From the NCBI GenBank assembly GCA_002344885.1, contig DDUQ01000097.1, positions 1 to 57,502 on the forward strand: 57,502 nt of DNA, given 5' to 3'. The DNA comes from Comamonadaceae bacterium UBA2334 (GTDB taxonomy: Bacteria > Pseudomonadota > Gammaproteobacteria > Burkholderiales > Burkholderiaceae_C). The notes under the pieces were generated by a model. It saw nothing but the letters and a program-made list of their open reading frames with translations. It ran no database searches and was not told the DNA's origin. How positions within the stretch are numbered: position 1 is the first letter of the stretch; every line of letters starts with the position of its first letter. Positions 8,666 to 17,586 of the stretch are shown here, one piece after another. A program made the translations under genes and the position numbers.

Positions 8666-9988
8666 TCAGTCTTCAGTCTGAAGCGCTTTTGCGCCTGCCA
8701 GGGTATGCGAGCCTGACAGCACCCACATGAGCAGCGGCTCGGCATCGGGCGCTGGCTTGAACCGCGAAACATGGGCCTGCACCGGCGTGACCCGGCCGGT
8801 CACGTGGCGCACGTGCAAGCGGTCAGACCAGAAGCCGTGCTCCAAAACATGCTCGTGCACATCCGTCAGAGGGAAGGCCTGGGTGTCACCCTCCAGCAGA
8901 GCATGCAAGGCGCGGCCTGCGAGCGACTGCTCGCCCAGACCGGAGAGTTGGGTCAGCGCCGCATTCATGGCCTGCACCTTACCGTCCACACACGTGAGCG
9001 CCACCGGCACGGGCAAGCCGGCAAACGCCTGCACCGCCAACTGGTTGGCGCGCGCCGCCAGGTGTTCAGCCGTGATGTCACGGCACACGCTGGCCACGCC
9101 CACGAGTTGCCCTTTGCGCCCTTTGATGGGGAACTTGCGCACGGCCCAGGTCTGGGGGGGCTGCTCGAACCGCCAGTGGACCGTTTCGGTGAAGTTGACA
9201 GGCTGGCCGCAGCCGATCACTTCAGCCTCGTGCCGCTGCATCTCGGCCAGGTTGTGCACCGGCCAGAAGTCGGCCAATTTGCGCCCCAGCGCCCGATCGC
9301 GGGTGGCGCCGATGACACCCAGAAACCCTGAATTGGCCAGCATGAGCCGACCGTGGATGTCGGTGGCAAAGATCAGGTCGTCGCTGCTGTCGAGCAAAGC
9401 ATTGAACAAGCCCTGCTCGGCCAGTCGAGCAGCCTCGATGCTGCGGTCCAGCAACACCACCACCAACCGCGCTTCGTGGTGGAAATCAGCCGGCAGGCGG
9501 GCCACGTGCACATCCACCTGACGTTCAGACTGGTCAAACCGGGTGAACCGGACATCTGCCAGTAGTGCCTTGCGTGAGGGCTCCACGGTTGCAAGCATGC
9601 GCACCACCCTGGGCTTGTCTTGGCGGTCAACGGCCTGGGTGAGGCGCATGTCCTGATGGTGAAACCTGCGCACCGGACCCAACCAGTCCTGCGAGATGGT
9701 GTTGTCCTCAACAATGTTGCCCGTTGCATCCACCAGCATGACCGGCAACGGCAACAGGTTGAACAGGGTCTGGTAGTGCGCACGGGCCGCATCGGCCCGG
9801 GTGTGTGCCAGCGTCAGCTCGTCGTTCTGGATGTTGAGCTCTTCGTGGTAAATGCACAGCTCTTCCACCAGATGCGCCAGGTCGGCAGTACCCAGGGTTG
9901 AGGCATCGAGCGTGGCACCACCTTCAGCCAATACTTGCGCAGCCTGCTGCCGCAGGGCCTTGAAACGCACATGCCTGTCTGTGGACAT
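8666..9988 (-). CDS. PAS-only protein, paralogue of the GGDEF-EAL N terminus
   Basis: 440 aa from the ATG at 9988, which has GGGAG about 10 bases upstream; the frame stays open to 10177 but that extension reads as non-coding. It has a coiled-coil head (LVEELCIYHEELNIQNDEL), then three PAS-like units. Head and first two PAS units align with the neighbouring GGDEF-EAL protein (compare LLEDLRVYRVELELQNEEL; SSDDLI is shared in both). It ends after the third PAS unit with no kinase, GGDEF, EAL or helix-turn-helix. It could hetero-oligomerise with its paralogue through the coiled coil, but that is only inferred. Convergent with the GGDEF-EAL gene, 21-bp gap. Confidence 0.85.
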   Translation of the reverse strand: MSTDRHVRFKALRQQAAQVLAEGGATLDASTLGTADLAHLVEELCIYHEELNIQNDELTLAHTRADAARAHYQTLFNLLPLPVMLVDATGNIVEDNTISQDWLGPVRRFHHQDMRLTQAVDRQDKPRVVRMLATVEPSRKALLADVRFTRFDQSERQVDVHVARLPADFHHEARLVVVLLDRSIEAARLAEQGLFNALLDSSDDLIFATDIHGRLMLANSGFLGVIGATRDRALGRKLADFWPVHNLAEMQRHEAEVIGCGQPVNFTETVHWRFEQPPQTWAVRKFPIKGRKGQLVGVASVCRDITAEHLAARANQLAVQAFAGLPVPVALTCVDGKVQAMNAALTQLSGLGEQSLAGRALHALLEGDTQAFPLTDVHEHVLEHGFWSDRLHVRHVTGRVTPVQAHVSRFKPAPDAEPLLMWVLSGSHTLAGAKALQTED

Positions 9989-10112
9989 GATTCGCTTGTC
10001 TCCCGGTCTGAATGCGTCTGTCAATTGGGTCTTGGTGGTGAAGTGTCGTGCAACCCGCCGACTGGGCAATGCTGCAATGCAGCAAAACCCGATTGAAACA
10101 GGGTTTTCTTGC

Positions 10113-11099
10113 TCAAGGCTGAAGCGTGCGCACCCGGTTGATGGCCATGGCAGCGGCCGCGGTGCGGGTTTCGACACCCATTTTGGGCAGGATGCGTTCC
10201 AGGTGCTTCTTCACGGTGGCCGGGCTGGCCCCGACGATGTCGGCAATGTCGCGGTTGATCTTGCCTTTGACCACCCAGTACAGCACCTCGGCCTCCCGAG
10301 CGGTCAGGCCAAAGGCCTGCACCAGCGCTTCGATCACGCTGGCATCGTTGGTTTCCTGCATCACGATCAGCCAGGCGCCGCCGCCTGGCCCTTGCCCGTC
10401 TCCATCGTCCACCTGGCTGTGCAGCCGGCAGGTCAGCCGCCGGGGGCCTTGTTCAAGCGTCAGGCGGGGAGGCTCGGCACCCTGCCAGGTGTCGCGCCCC
10501 AGCTCGGCCACCATGCGTGACAACCAGGTCTGGATGGGCTCGGGCGTGACGGGTGCCTGGGTGCCGCAGTAGCGTTGCAGCAGTTCCCGGGCCAGCGCCG
10601 TTTCCCACAGCAGACGGCCGTCACCGGCCCGCACGGTGATGCTGGCGTACCCGAACGCGTCGAGCGCATTGCGGGCCTGGTGACGCTCCTGCGCACCGGC
10701 GCGGGCGTTGCGTGCGGTGCGGATGTGCACCCCCATGCGGGCCATCACCTCGCGGGGTTTGACGGGTTTGGTCACATAGTCCACCCCACCGGCCGCCAAA
10801 GCAGCCTCCAGATGCTCGGTTTCGGTCAGGCCCGTCATGAAAATGATGGGGATCCCGGCTGTCAGCGGGTTGGCCTTCAGCAGCCGCGCCACTTCAAAGC
10901 CGTCCATGCCAGGCATACCGGCATCCAGCAGCACCACATCAGGTTGAGCCTGGCCGGCGCGGCGCAACGCACTTTCGCCGTCCAGTGCCACCAGCACCGT
11001 GTAACCGGCTTCATCCAACGCGTCGTGCAACATGGCGACGTTGTCTGGCACGTCGTCAACCAGCAACACGACCGTATCGCGGGGATCAGCCTGATCCAT
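10113..11099 (-). CDS. Response regulator, receiver plus LuxR-type helix-turn-helix
   Basis: 328 aa. Receiver domain at 8-125: acidic pocket LLVDD (about 12-16), phosphoacceptor Asp59 in VVLLDAGMPG, conserved MTG and TKPVKP (Lys). A middle region of about 115 residues has no clear family. The C-terminal 60 residues are a LuxR/FixJ helix-turn-helix (LTAREAEVLYWVVKGKINRDIA, then SPATVKKHLERI). It overlaps the 3' end of the permease-kinase gene by 14 bases, so the two are translationally coupled and almost certainly cognate partners. Known relatives activate transcription once phosphorylated. The urease genes and the permease-kinase gene itself are the obvious candidate targets, as inference from position. 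Confidence 0.9.
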   Translation of the reverse strand: MDQADPRDTVVLLVDDVPDNVAMLHDALDEAGYTVLVALDGESALRRAGQAQPDVVLLDAGMPGMDGFEVARLLKANPLTAGIPIIFMTGLTETEHLEAALAAGGVDYVTKPVKPREVMARMGVHIRTARNARAGAQERHQARNALDAFGYASITVRAGDGRLLWETALARELLQRYCGTQAPVTPEPIQTWLSRMVAELGRDTWQGAEPPRLTLEQGPRRLTCRLHSQVDDGDGQGPGGGAWLIVMQETNDASVIEALVQAFGLTAREAEVLYWVVKGKINRDIADIVGASPATVKKHLERILPKMGVETRTAAAAMAINRVRTLQP

Positions 11100-14000
11100 T
11101 GCCTGGCCCTCCTGTTTCGGTTTGCAAGTGTTCGGGCTGCATCGCCCAGCGCTCCAACTCAGTCAACTTGAATTCGCGCAAGAGTTCGCGTGCGCGCGAC
11201 ACGAACGCCTCGCAGTCGGGGCGAACAGCCAGCAAGTGATCCAGCGCCCGGCTGGCACCCCGCACATGCCCCAGCTGCAAGCTGTGCAACAGCGCCTGCA
11301 GGCTGGCTTGGTCGGGCCAGACCATGGGCGAAAGGGCTTCGTCGGCAACGGGCGCATCCAACCCCGTCCATTGCACATCCAGCCGCCGCGCGAGCCAGTC
11401 GAGCAGCTGCTGGCGCCTGACCGGTTTGACAAAAAAATCGGCAGGTGTGATGCCCACATCGTTGTCCTGCCCCTGATCGAACGCGTTGGCTGACACCACG
11501 GCGCATGCCACCTCATGCGCCCCCCTGTTCAGGCCCATGGCGCGGATGCGCCGCAGGGTCTCCCAGCCGTCAATGCCGGGCATGGCCAGGTCCATGAACA
11601 CGGCATGGGGGCGCAGGCCGTTGCCTGCCAGCTCGCCCTCGCCCAGCAGGCGCAGCGCATCATGCCCATTGGTGGCCAGCACCACATCGAACCCCAGTGG
11701 CGCCAGCCACTGGCGCAACAGGCTGCGGTCAGCTTCCTCGTTGTCCACCACCAGCACCTGCCGGCGTGGCCCGACGTACCCCACCACCCTCGCGGCCCGC
11801 CCGGCATCGGGCGACACAGCTGCACCGTCCGCCGCCAACGCGTCCGCCTGGAGTTCCGGCAAAAACAACCGCACCCTGAAGATCGTGCCCACTCCGGGCT
11901 GGCTGCTGACCGTCAGTTCGCCGCCCATCAGGTCGGTCAGCATTTTGGCAATGGTCAGGCCCAGTCCGGTGCCCTGCGCCTGTCCGGCTGCGGTGCTGCC
12001 ACGGGCAAACGGCTCGAACACGCGCTCGATGTCCTGCGGCGACATGCCCGGACCGGAATCCACCACCTCGAACACGGCCATCTCGCGCGCATGGCCCACC
12101 TTCAACACCACCGAGCCCTGCTGGGTGAACTTGACGGCGTTGCCCAGCAAGTTGATGAGAATCTGCCGCACCCGGCGCTCGTCTGCCCGCACGACAGCCG
12201 GCAAGCGGCCCTGAGGCTGATAACTGAACGACAGACCCTTGGCCACCGCCTGCAACTCGAACAGGCCGGCCAACTCGCCCAGCAACTGCTGCAGGGACAT
12301 GGGCTGGGCGTTCAGCGTGAGCTTGCCCGATTCGATGCGGGCAATGTCCAGTGTCCCCTCTATGAGCGACAGCAGGTGCTCGCCCCCTCGGTGAATAACC
12401 TGTATGGCCTGCATGCGATGGGGGGGCAGGTCATCCCGGTCACGGGCGTCTTCATGCAACAGCTGGGCATACCCCAGGATGCTGTTGAGCGGTGTGCGTA
12501 ACTCGTGGCTGATGGTGCTGATGTAGCGCGTCTTGGCCTGGTTGGCCTGGTCTGCGGTGGCACGGGCCTGCTCGGCCACCACGCGGGCGTGGTCTGCGGC
12601 TTCACGGGCGCGGTCGGCCACCTCACGCGCATGTTGCAGCTGCTGGTCGGTGCGGCGGTGGGACTCGATTTCGTGCATCAGCAGTTCGGTCTGCCGGTTG
12701 GATTCCTGCTGCGCCACGACCCGGCTTTTGTGCGCCAGCACCAACCACCAGCACACCAGTGCCGCCATCAGCATCAATGCGGCATACACCCGCCAGAAGC
12801 CGGACTCCACCGTCTGGCCAGCGGCTCCCCAGTCAGTACCCCATTCGGCACCCGAGCCCGCCCCCAGCAGCGTCTGCACCTCGTGGCGGTAAAGCAACCC
12901 CAGCAAGGCAGCCAGCAAAGGGGCCACGATGCCCATCAACAGAAGGTAATGCGCCAGGCCGGCGTCCAGATACCGCCAGGCGCTGCGCGGCAACACGCGG
13001 CGCAACGCAGCCGACCATTGCACCGACAGGCGCGCTTGGGGTTTGCACAGGTCGCCGCAGCGCGCATCCAGCGTGCAGCACAGCGAGCAGATCGGTCCCT
13101 GGTAGGCCGGGCAGTGGGCCATGTCAGGGCCCTCGTAGTCGCGCTCGCAAATCACACAGCGCTGCACGCGGTGCCCCAGGTAGGGGCCATCGGAGTCGGC
13201 TGGCTCGGGCTGACGGGCAATGTAGAAGCGTCCCTTCGTCAGCCAGGCCAGCACCGGCGACGCCACCAGCGCCGTGCCCATGGCAATCACCGCCGAAAAT
13301 GCCTGCGCACCGGGCCCCAGCAGCCCCAGGTGTGCCACGAACGACAACACCGACGCCAGCCCCATGGCCCCCACCCCCACGGGGTTGATGTCGTACAGGT
13401 GGGCGCGCTTGAACTCGATGCCCGGCGGTGACAGCCCCAGCGGCTTGTTGATGACCAGATCGGCCACCACGGCCATGATCCAGGCAATGGCCAGGTTGGC
13501 ATACAGGCCCAGCACCTGCCCCAGCGCCTGGAACACGTTCATCTCCATCAGCATGAACGCGATGAAGGTGTTGAACACCACCCACACCACGCGCCCCGGG
13601 TGGCTGTGCGTGAGGCGTGAGAAGAAGTTGCTCCACGCCAGGGAGCCGGCATAGGCATTCGTCACGTTGATTTTCAGCTGGCTGACCACCACAAACAGGG
13701 CCGTGGCCGCCACGGCCCAGCCATAGTCGCGGAACACGTACTCATAGGCGGCCAGGTACATCTGGTTGGGGTCCACTGCCCGCTCGGGCGGCACCATGTG
13801 CGTGATGGCCAGGTTAGCCAGCACAGCCCCCCCGAGCATTTTGGCCACACCCAGCACCACCCAGCCCGGCCCCCCCAGCACCACAGCCGCCCACCAACCA
13901 GTTTTGCTCAGACCAGCGCCGTTGCCCGTTCGCTGGCCGGGTGCAGGCATGAAGCGCAGGTAGTCCACCTGCTCGCCCATCTGCGTGATCAGCGCCACAC

Positions 14001-14751
14001 CCACCGTGAGTGCGGCACCAAACATGTGCACATCAAACCCACTGCCGGCACCCGCTTCACCGCCATAGTGCATCACTTTTGTGAATGCACCAGGTTCGTG
14101 CCACCAGACTGCCAGATAGGGCACCACCAGCATCAGCAGCCACAGTGGCTGCGTCCAGACCTGCAGGCGGCTGATGACCGACACCCCGTGGGTGACCAGT
14201 GGCAGCACCACCAGCGCGCACACCAGATAGCCCCAGGCCGGCGGCAGGCCAAACACCAGTTCCAGCGCATAGGCCATGACGGCCGCCTCCAGCGCAAAAA
14301 AGATGAAGGTGAAGCTGGCGTAGATGAGCGATGTCAGCGTGGAGCCGATGTAGCCAAACCCGGCACCACGGGTCAACAAATCCATGTCAACCCCATAGCG
14401 GGCGGCATACACACTGATGGGCAGGCCCGCCAGGAAAATGATGACACCCGTCCCGACGATGGCCCAGAATGCATTCAGGAACCCGTACTGCACCAGCAGG
14501 GTGGCCCCCACCGCCTCCAGGATCAGGAACGACGCGGCCCCGAACGAGGTGTTGGCCACCCGCCAGGCTGACCACTGCCTGAAGCGCTGCGGCGTGAACC
14601 GCAGCGCATAGTCTTCCATGGTTTCACTGGCGACCCAGGCGTTGTAATCACGGCGCACCTTGATGATGCGCTGCACCGGCGCCCCGTCGGGGGAGCGGCG
14701 TGGTTCAGCCGCGCCGGGTGCGTCGGGCTGGGGACAGGAGGTGTCAGGCAT
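11086..14751 (-). CDS. NCS1-type permease fused to hybrid histidine kinase
   Basis: 1221 aa from the ATG at 14751. Residues about 25-510 are a complete multi-pass NCS1 (cytosine/purine/allantoin/hydantoin) permease, including MDLLTRGAGFGYIGS. A cysteine cluster follows (about 530-570: CVIC, HCPAY, CSLCC, CGDLC) that looks metal-binding. Then two more membrane segments (about 610-690), a coiled coil, HisKA with phosphoacceptor His near 745 (TISHELRTPLNS), HATPase with NLLGNAVKF and GTGLGLTIAKML, and a C-terminal receiver with Asp near 1054 (VFMDLAMPGIDGW). Transporter-kinase fusions such as CbrA (SSS type) use the permease as sensor. Here the ligand could be a nucleobase, hydantoin or another nitrogen source. 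The overlapping downstream gene is its likely response regulator. Confidence 0.93.
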   Translation of the reverse strand: MPDTSCPQPDAPGAAEPRRSPDGAPVQRIIKVRRDYNAWVASETMEDYALRFTPQRFRQWSAWRVANTSFGAASFLILEAVGATLLVQYGFLNAFWAIVGTGVIIFLAGLPISVYAARYGVDMDLLTRGAGFGYIGSTLTSLIYASFTFIFFALEAAVMAYALELVFGLPPAWGYLVCALVVLPLVTHGVSVISRLQVWTQPLWLLMLVVPYLAVWWHEPGAFTKVMHYGGEAGAGSGFDVHMFGAALTVGVALITQMGEQVDYLRFMPAPGQRTGNGAGLSKTGWWAAVVLGGPGWVVLGVAKMLGGAVLANLAITHMVPPERAVDPNQMYLAAYEYVFRDYGWAVAATALFVVVSQLKINVTNAYAGSLAWSNFFSRLTHSHPGRVVWVVFNTFIAFMLMEMNVFQALGQVLGLYANLAIAWIMAVVADLVINKPLGLSPPGIEFKRAHLYDINPVGVGAMGLASVLSFVAHLGLLGPGAQAFSAVIAMGTALVASPVLAWLTKGRFYIARQPEPADSDGPYLGHRVQRCVICERDYEGPDMAHCPAYQGPICSLCCTLDARCGDLCKPQARLSVQWSAALRRVLPRSAWRYLDAGLAHYLLLMGIVAPLLAALLGLLYRHEVQTLLGAGSGAEWGTDWGAAGQTVESGFWRVYAALMLMAALVCWWLVLAHKSRVVAQQESNRQTELLMHEIESHRRTDQQLQHAREVADRAREAADHARVVAEQARATADQANQAKTRYISTISHELRTPLNSILGYAQLLHEDARDRDDLPPHRMQAIQVIHRGGEHLLSLIEGTLDIARIESGKLTLNAQPMSLQQLLGELAGLFELQAVAKGLSFSYQPQGRLPAVVRADERRVRQILINLLGNAVKFTQQGSVVLKVGHAREMAVFEVVDSGPGMSPQDIERVFEPFARGSTAAGQAQGTGLGLTIAKMLTDLMGGELTVSSQPGVGTIFRVRLFLPELQADALAADGAAVSPDAGRAARVVGYVGPRRQVLVVDNEEADRSLLRQWLAPLGFDVVLATNGHDALRLLGEGELAGNGLRPHAVFMDLAMPGIDGWETLRRIRAMGLNRGAHEVACAVVSANAFDQGQDNDVGITPADFFVKPVRRQQLLDWLARRLDVQWTGLDAPVADEALSPMVWPDQASLQALLHSLQLGHVRGASRALDHLLAVRPDCEAFVSRARELLREFKLTELERWAMQPEHLQTETGGPGNGSG

Positions 14752-14881
14752 GGGTGGTTGCACCCAGTTAGGGCAGCAGCTTCCATGCCAGACGTGTGCC
14801 GCAACGTGCCCCACACCACGGGCCAGGGGACTGCCGCGTGGACACCGACCGAGCAGCCGGTGTGCAGGCAGCCATCCGGGG

Positions 14882-16054
14882 TCAGGCGGCTTCCACCCTG
14901 AACGTCAGGCCCGCATGTGCCTGCAGCCGCTCGATGAGTGGCTGGCCCAGCGCCGCCGCTGGTGTCCAGAGTCCCCCTGCCAGACTGGGCACGTCGTTCA
15001 GCAGGCACACGGCTGCCTCGGCAATCATTTTCGACGTGGAGCCGTAGCCGGGGTCGCGGTCACCCGTCACGCCCACGCGCACCTGGTTGCCCTGGGTGTC
15101 CGTGCCCAGGAACAACACGTCGTAATGGCCCGCCTCGCGCTCGGCGCGTGAGGGGCCTTCGCCGGGTTTAGGGCCGTCATCGGAGCCCAAGGATTTGTCG
15201 GCGGCGACGGCATGGGCAAACGCCTCACCCTTCTCGCCTGCGCCGGTGACCAGCATCTCGTCGTACACAAAGTCCGCGCCATAGCGCTGCCCCAGCAGAA
15301 AATTGGAGCGGTGCACGTTGCGTGTGTTGATGGCCGCCATCACAAACGGAGCCACCCACAGGCCCAGGGCATCGTCCAGCATGGGTTTGTGACAGGGTGG
15401 CTGCGCGGGCCCTTCAAAACCGGGGGTGAGCGAGAACGGGTTGCGCAGCAATGCCATCACCGCCGGATCGGCTGCTGCCGCCACCGTGGCCTTCAGGCTG
15501 GCCGCTGTGCCACCCGAGAAGGTGCCTTTCATCTTGCGCACTCGCCCCCGCACACGGCTGGCCGCATGGCCAAACCGCTGGTGCATCTCGTTTTGCAGCA
15601 TGAACACGCCTAGGTCGAACGGGATGGAGTCGAACCCGCACGAGAACACGATGCGCGCGCCGCTGGCTTGCGCGGTGGCCTGGTGCGCGTCGATCATCTG
15701 GCGCATCCAGGCTGGCTCGCCACACAGGTCCACATAGTCCACGCCTGCGGCGGCACAGGCCGCCACCAGTTCGCTGCCATACAGCTGATAGGGGCCCACG
15801 GTGGTCAGCACCAGGCGGGTCTGGTCCATCAGCGCTTGCAGGCTGGCGGGGTTGGCCACATCGGTCACCACCAGCGGCGTGTCCGCCGGTGCACCCAACT
15901 CGTCACGCACCGCTGCCAGCTTGTCGGCGCTGCGCCCACCCATGGCCCAGCGAAAGCCGCTGCCTGCGGGGTAGCGCTGCAACAGGTACTCCACCACCAG
16001 GCGGCCCGTGAAGCCGGTGGCACCGTGGACAACAAGATGAAAAGATTTGGTCAT
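14882..16054 (-). CDS. Saccharopine dehydrogenase-like / trans-acting enoyl reductase family protein
   Basis: 390 aa from the ATG at 16054, which starts an N-terminal Rossmann motif (HLVVHGATGFTGRLVVEYL, GxxGxxG type) within ten residues; an upstream in-frame start at 16123 would add unconserved sequence. The body (ALMDQTRLVLTTVGPYQLYG, CGEPAWMRQMID, FSCGFDSIPFDLG) is typical of the saccharopine-dehydrogenase-like proteins annotated as trans-acting enoyl reductases. These are NAD(P)H-dependent oxidoreductases, usually of unknown substrate; lysine metabolism is not implied. It is divergent from ureA across a 238-bp region and so is not part of the urease operon. Confidence 0.8.
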   Translation of the reverse strand: MTKSFHLVVHGATGFTGRLVVEYLLQRYPAGSGFRWAMGGRSADKLAAVRDELGAPADTPLVVTDVANPASLQALMDQTRLVLTTVGPYQLYGSELVAACAAAGVDYVDLCGEPAWMRQMIDAHQATAQASGARIVFSCGFDSIPFDLGVFMLQNEMHQRFGHAASRVRGRVRKMKGTFSGGTAASLKATVAAAADPAVMALLRNPFSLTPGFEGPAQPPCHKPMLDDALGLWVAPFVMAAINTRNVHRSNFLLGQRYGADFVYDEMLVTGAGEKGEAFAHAVAADKSLGSDDGPKPGEGPSRAEREAGHYDVLFLGTDTQGNQVRVGVTGDRDPGYGSTSKMIAEAAVCLLNDVPSLAGGLWTPAAALGQPLIERLQAHAGLTFRVEAA

Positions 16055-16248
16055 GGAATGGTTCCGAAGAGAAATGGCACAAAGCGCCCGATTCTGTGGG
16101 GCATGAGGGGTTTGGCGTGTCACCCATGCGCGCCCATGGCAACCCGCGCAGCCACCGCAAACCGTTGCACCCTTGGCACCCTTTACGCCCCTTGTAACCG
16201 GTCAGCCCGGCAGCCCCGTTTCAGACGGCACACGCTGACGCCCAACCG

Positions 16249-16264
16249 TGGCACGTGTATTGCT
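16249..16264 (+). promoter_or_regulatory. Sigma-54 promoter of the urease operon
   Basis: TGGCACG-TGTA-TTGCT matches the -24/-12 consensus TGGCACGNNNNTTGCW at every fixed position. It sits in the ureA upstream region with the predicted start near 16275, 18 bases before the ureA ATG at 16293. Sigma-54 promoters need an enhancer-binding activator, and NtrC is the usual one for urease under nitrogen limitation. A TTGCACC half-site lies near 16165, but I do not see a full TGCACC-N5-GGTGCA palindrome, so the activator is inferred. The rest of the 16055-16292 gap shows nothing else I can name. Confidence 0.8.
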
Positions 16265-16292
16265 TGGCGTCTTGCATGAAAGGCCACGTCAC

Positions 16293-16595
16293 ATGGAACT
16301 GACCCCACGCGAGAAAGACAAGCTGCTCATCTTCACCGCAGCCCTGCTGGCCGAACGCCGCAAGGCGCGCGGCCTGAAGCTGAATTACCCCGAGGCCGTG
16401 GCACTCATTTCTGCCGCCGTGATGGAAGGCGCCCGCGACGGCAAAACCGTGGCCCAGCTCATGAGCGAAGGCCGCACCGTGCTCACCCGGGCCGACGTCA
16501 TGGACGGCATTGCCGAGATGATTCCCGACATCCAGGTGGAAGCCACCTTCCCCGACGGCACCAAACTCGTGACCGTGCACCAGCCCATTGCCTGA
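16293..16595 (+). CDS. ureA: Urease gamma subunit
   Basis: 100 aa, the normal UreA length, starting at the ATG at 16293 (MELTPREKDKLLIFTAALLA) and carrying GLKLNYPEAVALISA and IPDIQVEATFPDGTKLVTVH. With UreB and UreC it forms the (alpha-beta-gamma)3 urease trimer in the cytoplasm that hydrolyses urea to ammonia and carbamate. It is the first gene after the sigma-54 promoter. No ureD/ureH lies upstream, although that is the usual position in related operons. The next gene, ureJ, begins 67 bases later. Confidence 0.97.
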   Translation: MELTPREKDKLLIFTAALLAERRKARGLKLNYPEAVALISAAVMEGARDGKTVAQLMSEGRTVLTRADVMDGIAEMIPDIQVEATFPDGTKLVTVHQPIA

Positions 16596-16662
16596 CCGAC
16601 AGGCATCTGTTCCCGTTGCGCCACGCGATCGGTTCCATCCATCTATTCATCAGGAGCAAACA

Positions 16663-17268
16663 ATGCAATACAGACAAACGTCAAAGGCCATTTTTTCATC
16701 CATTCTTCTGACCGTGGGCACTGCCGGCAGCGCGCTGGCACACACCGGCCACGGCACGGAAAGCCTGATGGAAGGCTTGGTGCACCCCTTCGGCCCTGAC
16801 CACCTGCTGGCCATGCTGGCGGTGGGCATCTGGTCGGTGAGCGCTTTGCCTGCCCACAAGGTGTGGCAAGGCCCCGCCACGTTCATGCTGGCACTGGTGG
16901 TCAGCGCGGTGCTGGGTGCAGTGGGCGTCACGGTTCCCTTCCTGGAGCACGCCATCGCGCTGTCGGTCAGCCTGTTTGGCGTGATGCTGATCGCTGCCGC
17001 ACAACCCGTTCCCAAGGCTGTGGGGCTGGGTTTGGTGGCGGTGGCCGCATCGCTGCACGGCCTGGCACATGGCGCTGAAACACCTGAGTCCGGGTTCATG
17101 GGTTACGCCGTGGGCTTCGTGCTGACCACAGGCCTGCTGCACCTCAGCGGTGTGGGCATGGGGCTGAGCATCCGCCGCTGGCTGGCGGCGGGCAAGCACC
17201 GCACGGCCCTGAGTGGTCTGGGTGGCGTGCTGGGCATGACCGGCCTGCACCTGTTCAGCCAGCTGTGA
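16663..17268 (+). CDS. ureJ: HupE/UreJ-family nickel permease
   Basis: 201 aa from the ATG at 16663, with AGGAGC 8 bases upstream. A signal-like first helix ends at SALAHTGHG; the next segments include the diagnostic HPFGPDHLLAMLAVGIWS motif, in which His, Asp and His are the presumed metal-binding residues. Six hydrophobic segments follow. The HupE/UreJ family imports Ni(II) (or Co) through the inner membrane, here presumably for the urease active site. It sits between ureA and ureB, so structural genes and metal supply are co-transcribed. The His-rich EHAIALSVS and LHGLAHGAE stretches are further candidate metal contacts. Confidence 0.92.
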   Translation: MQYRQTSKAIFSSILLTVGTAGSALAHTGHGTESLMEGLVHPFGPDHLLAMLAVGIWSVSALPAHKVWQGPATFMLALVVSAVLGAVGVTVPFLEHAIALSVSLFGVMLIAAAQPVPKAVGLGLVAVAASLHGLAHGAETPESGFMGYAVGFVLTTGLLHLSGVGMGLSIRRWLAAGKHRTALSGLGGVLGMTGLHLFSQL

Positions 17269-17279
17269 AGGCACACGCC

Positions 17280-17585
17280 ATGATTCCCGGTGAATTGTTT
17301 GTGGACGAGGGTGACCACACCCTCAATCCCGGCCGCCCCACCCTCACGCTGGTGGTGACCAACACGGGTGACCGGCCCATTCAGGTGGGCTCGCACTACC
17401 ACTTTGCCGAAACCAACACCGCACTGGGTTTTGACCGCACGGCGGCACGCGGCATGCGGCTGAACATTGGCGCGGGCCTGGCCGTGCGCTTCGAGCCCGG
17501 CCAGCAACGCACCGTGGAACTGGTCCCCCTGGGCGGCGACCGCAAGGTGTACGGCTTTCGCGGCGATGTGATGGGAATTTTGTGA
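17280..17585 (+). CDS. ureB: Urease beta subunit
   Basis: 101 aa from the ATG at 17280, giving the conserved start MIPGELFV; an overlapping in-frame GTG at 17265 is possible but would extend past the family's usual N terminus. Family motifs: RPTLTLVVTNTGDRPIQVGSH, FAETNTALGFDR, and GMRLNIGAGLAVRFEPGQ. UreB is the non-catalytic beta subunit that packs against UreC and UreA. It starts 11 bases after the ureJ stop. A dispersed repeat (17587-17638) separates it from ureC. Confidence 0.97.
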   Translation: MIPGELFVDEGDHTLNPGRPTLTLVVTNTGDRPIQVGSHYHFAETNTALGFDRTAARGMRLNIGAGLAVRFEPGQQRTVELVPLGGDRKVYGFRGDVMGIL

Positions 17586-17586
17586 A

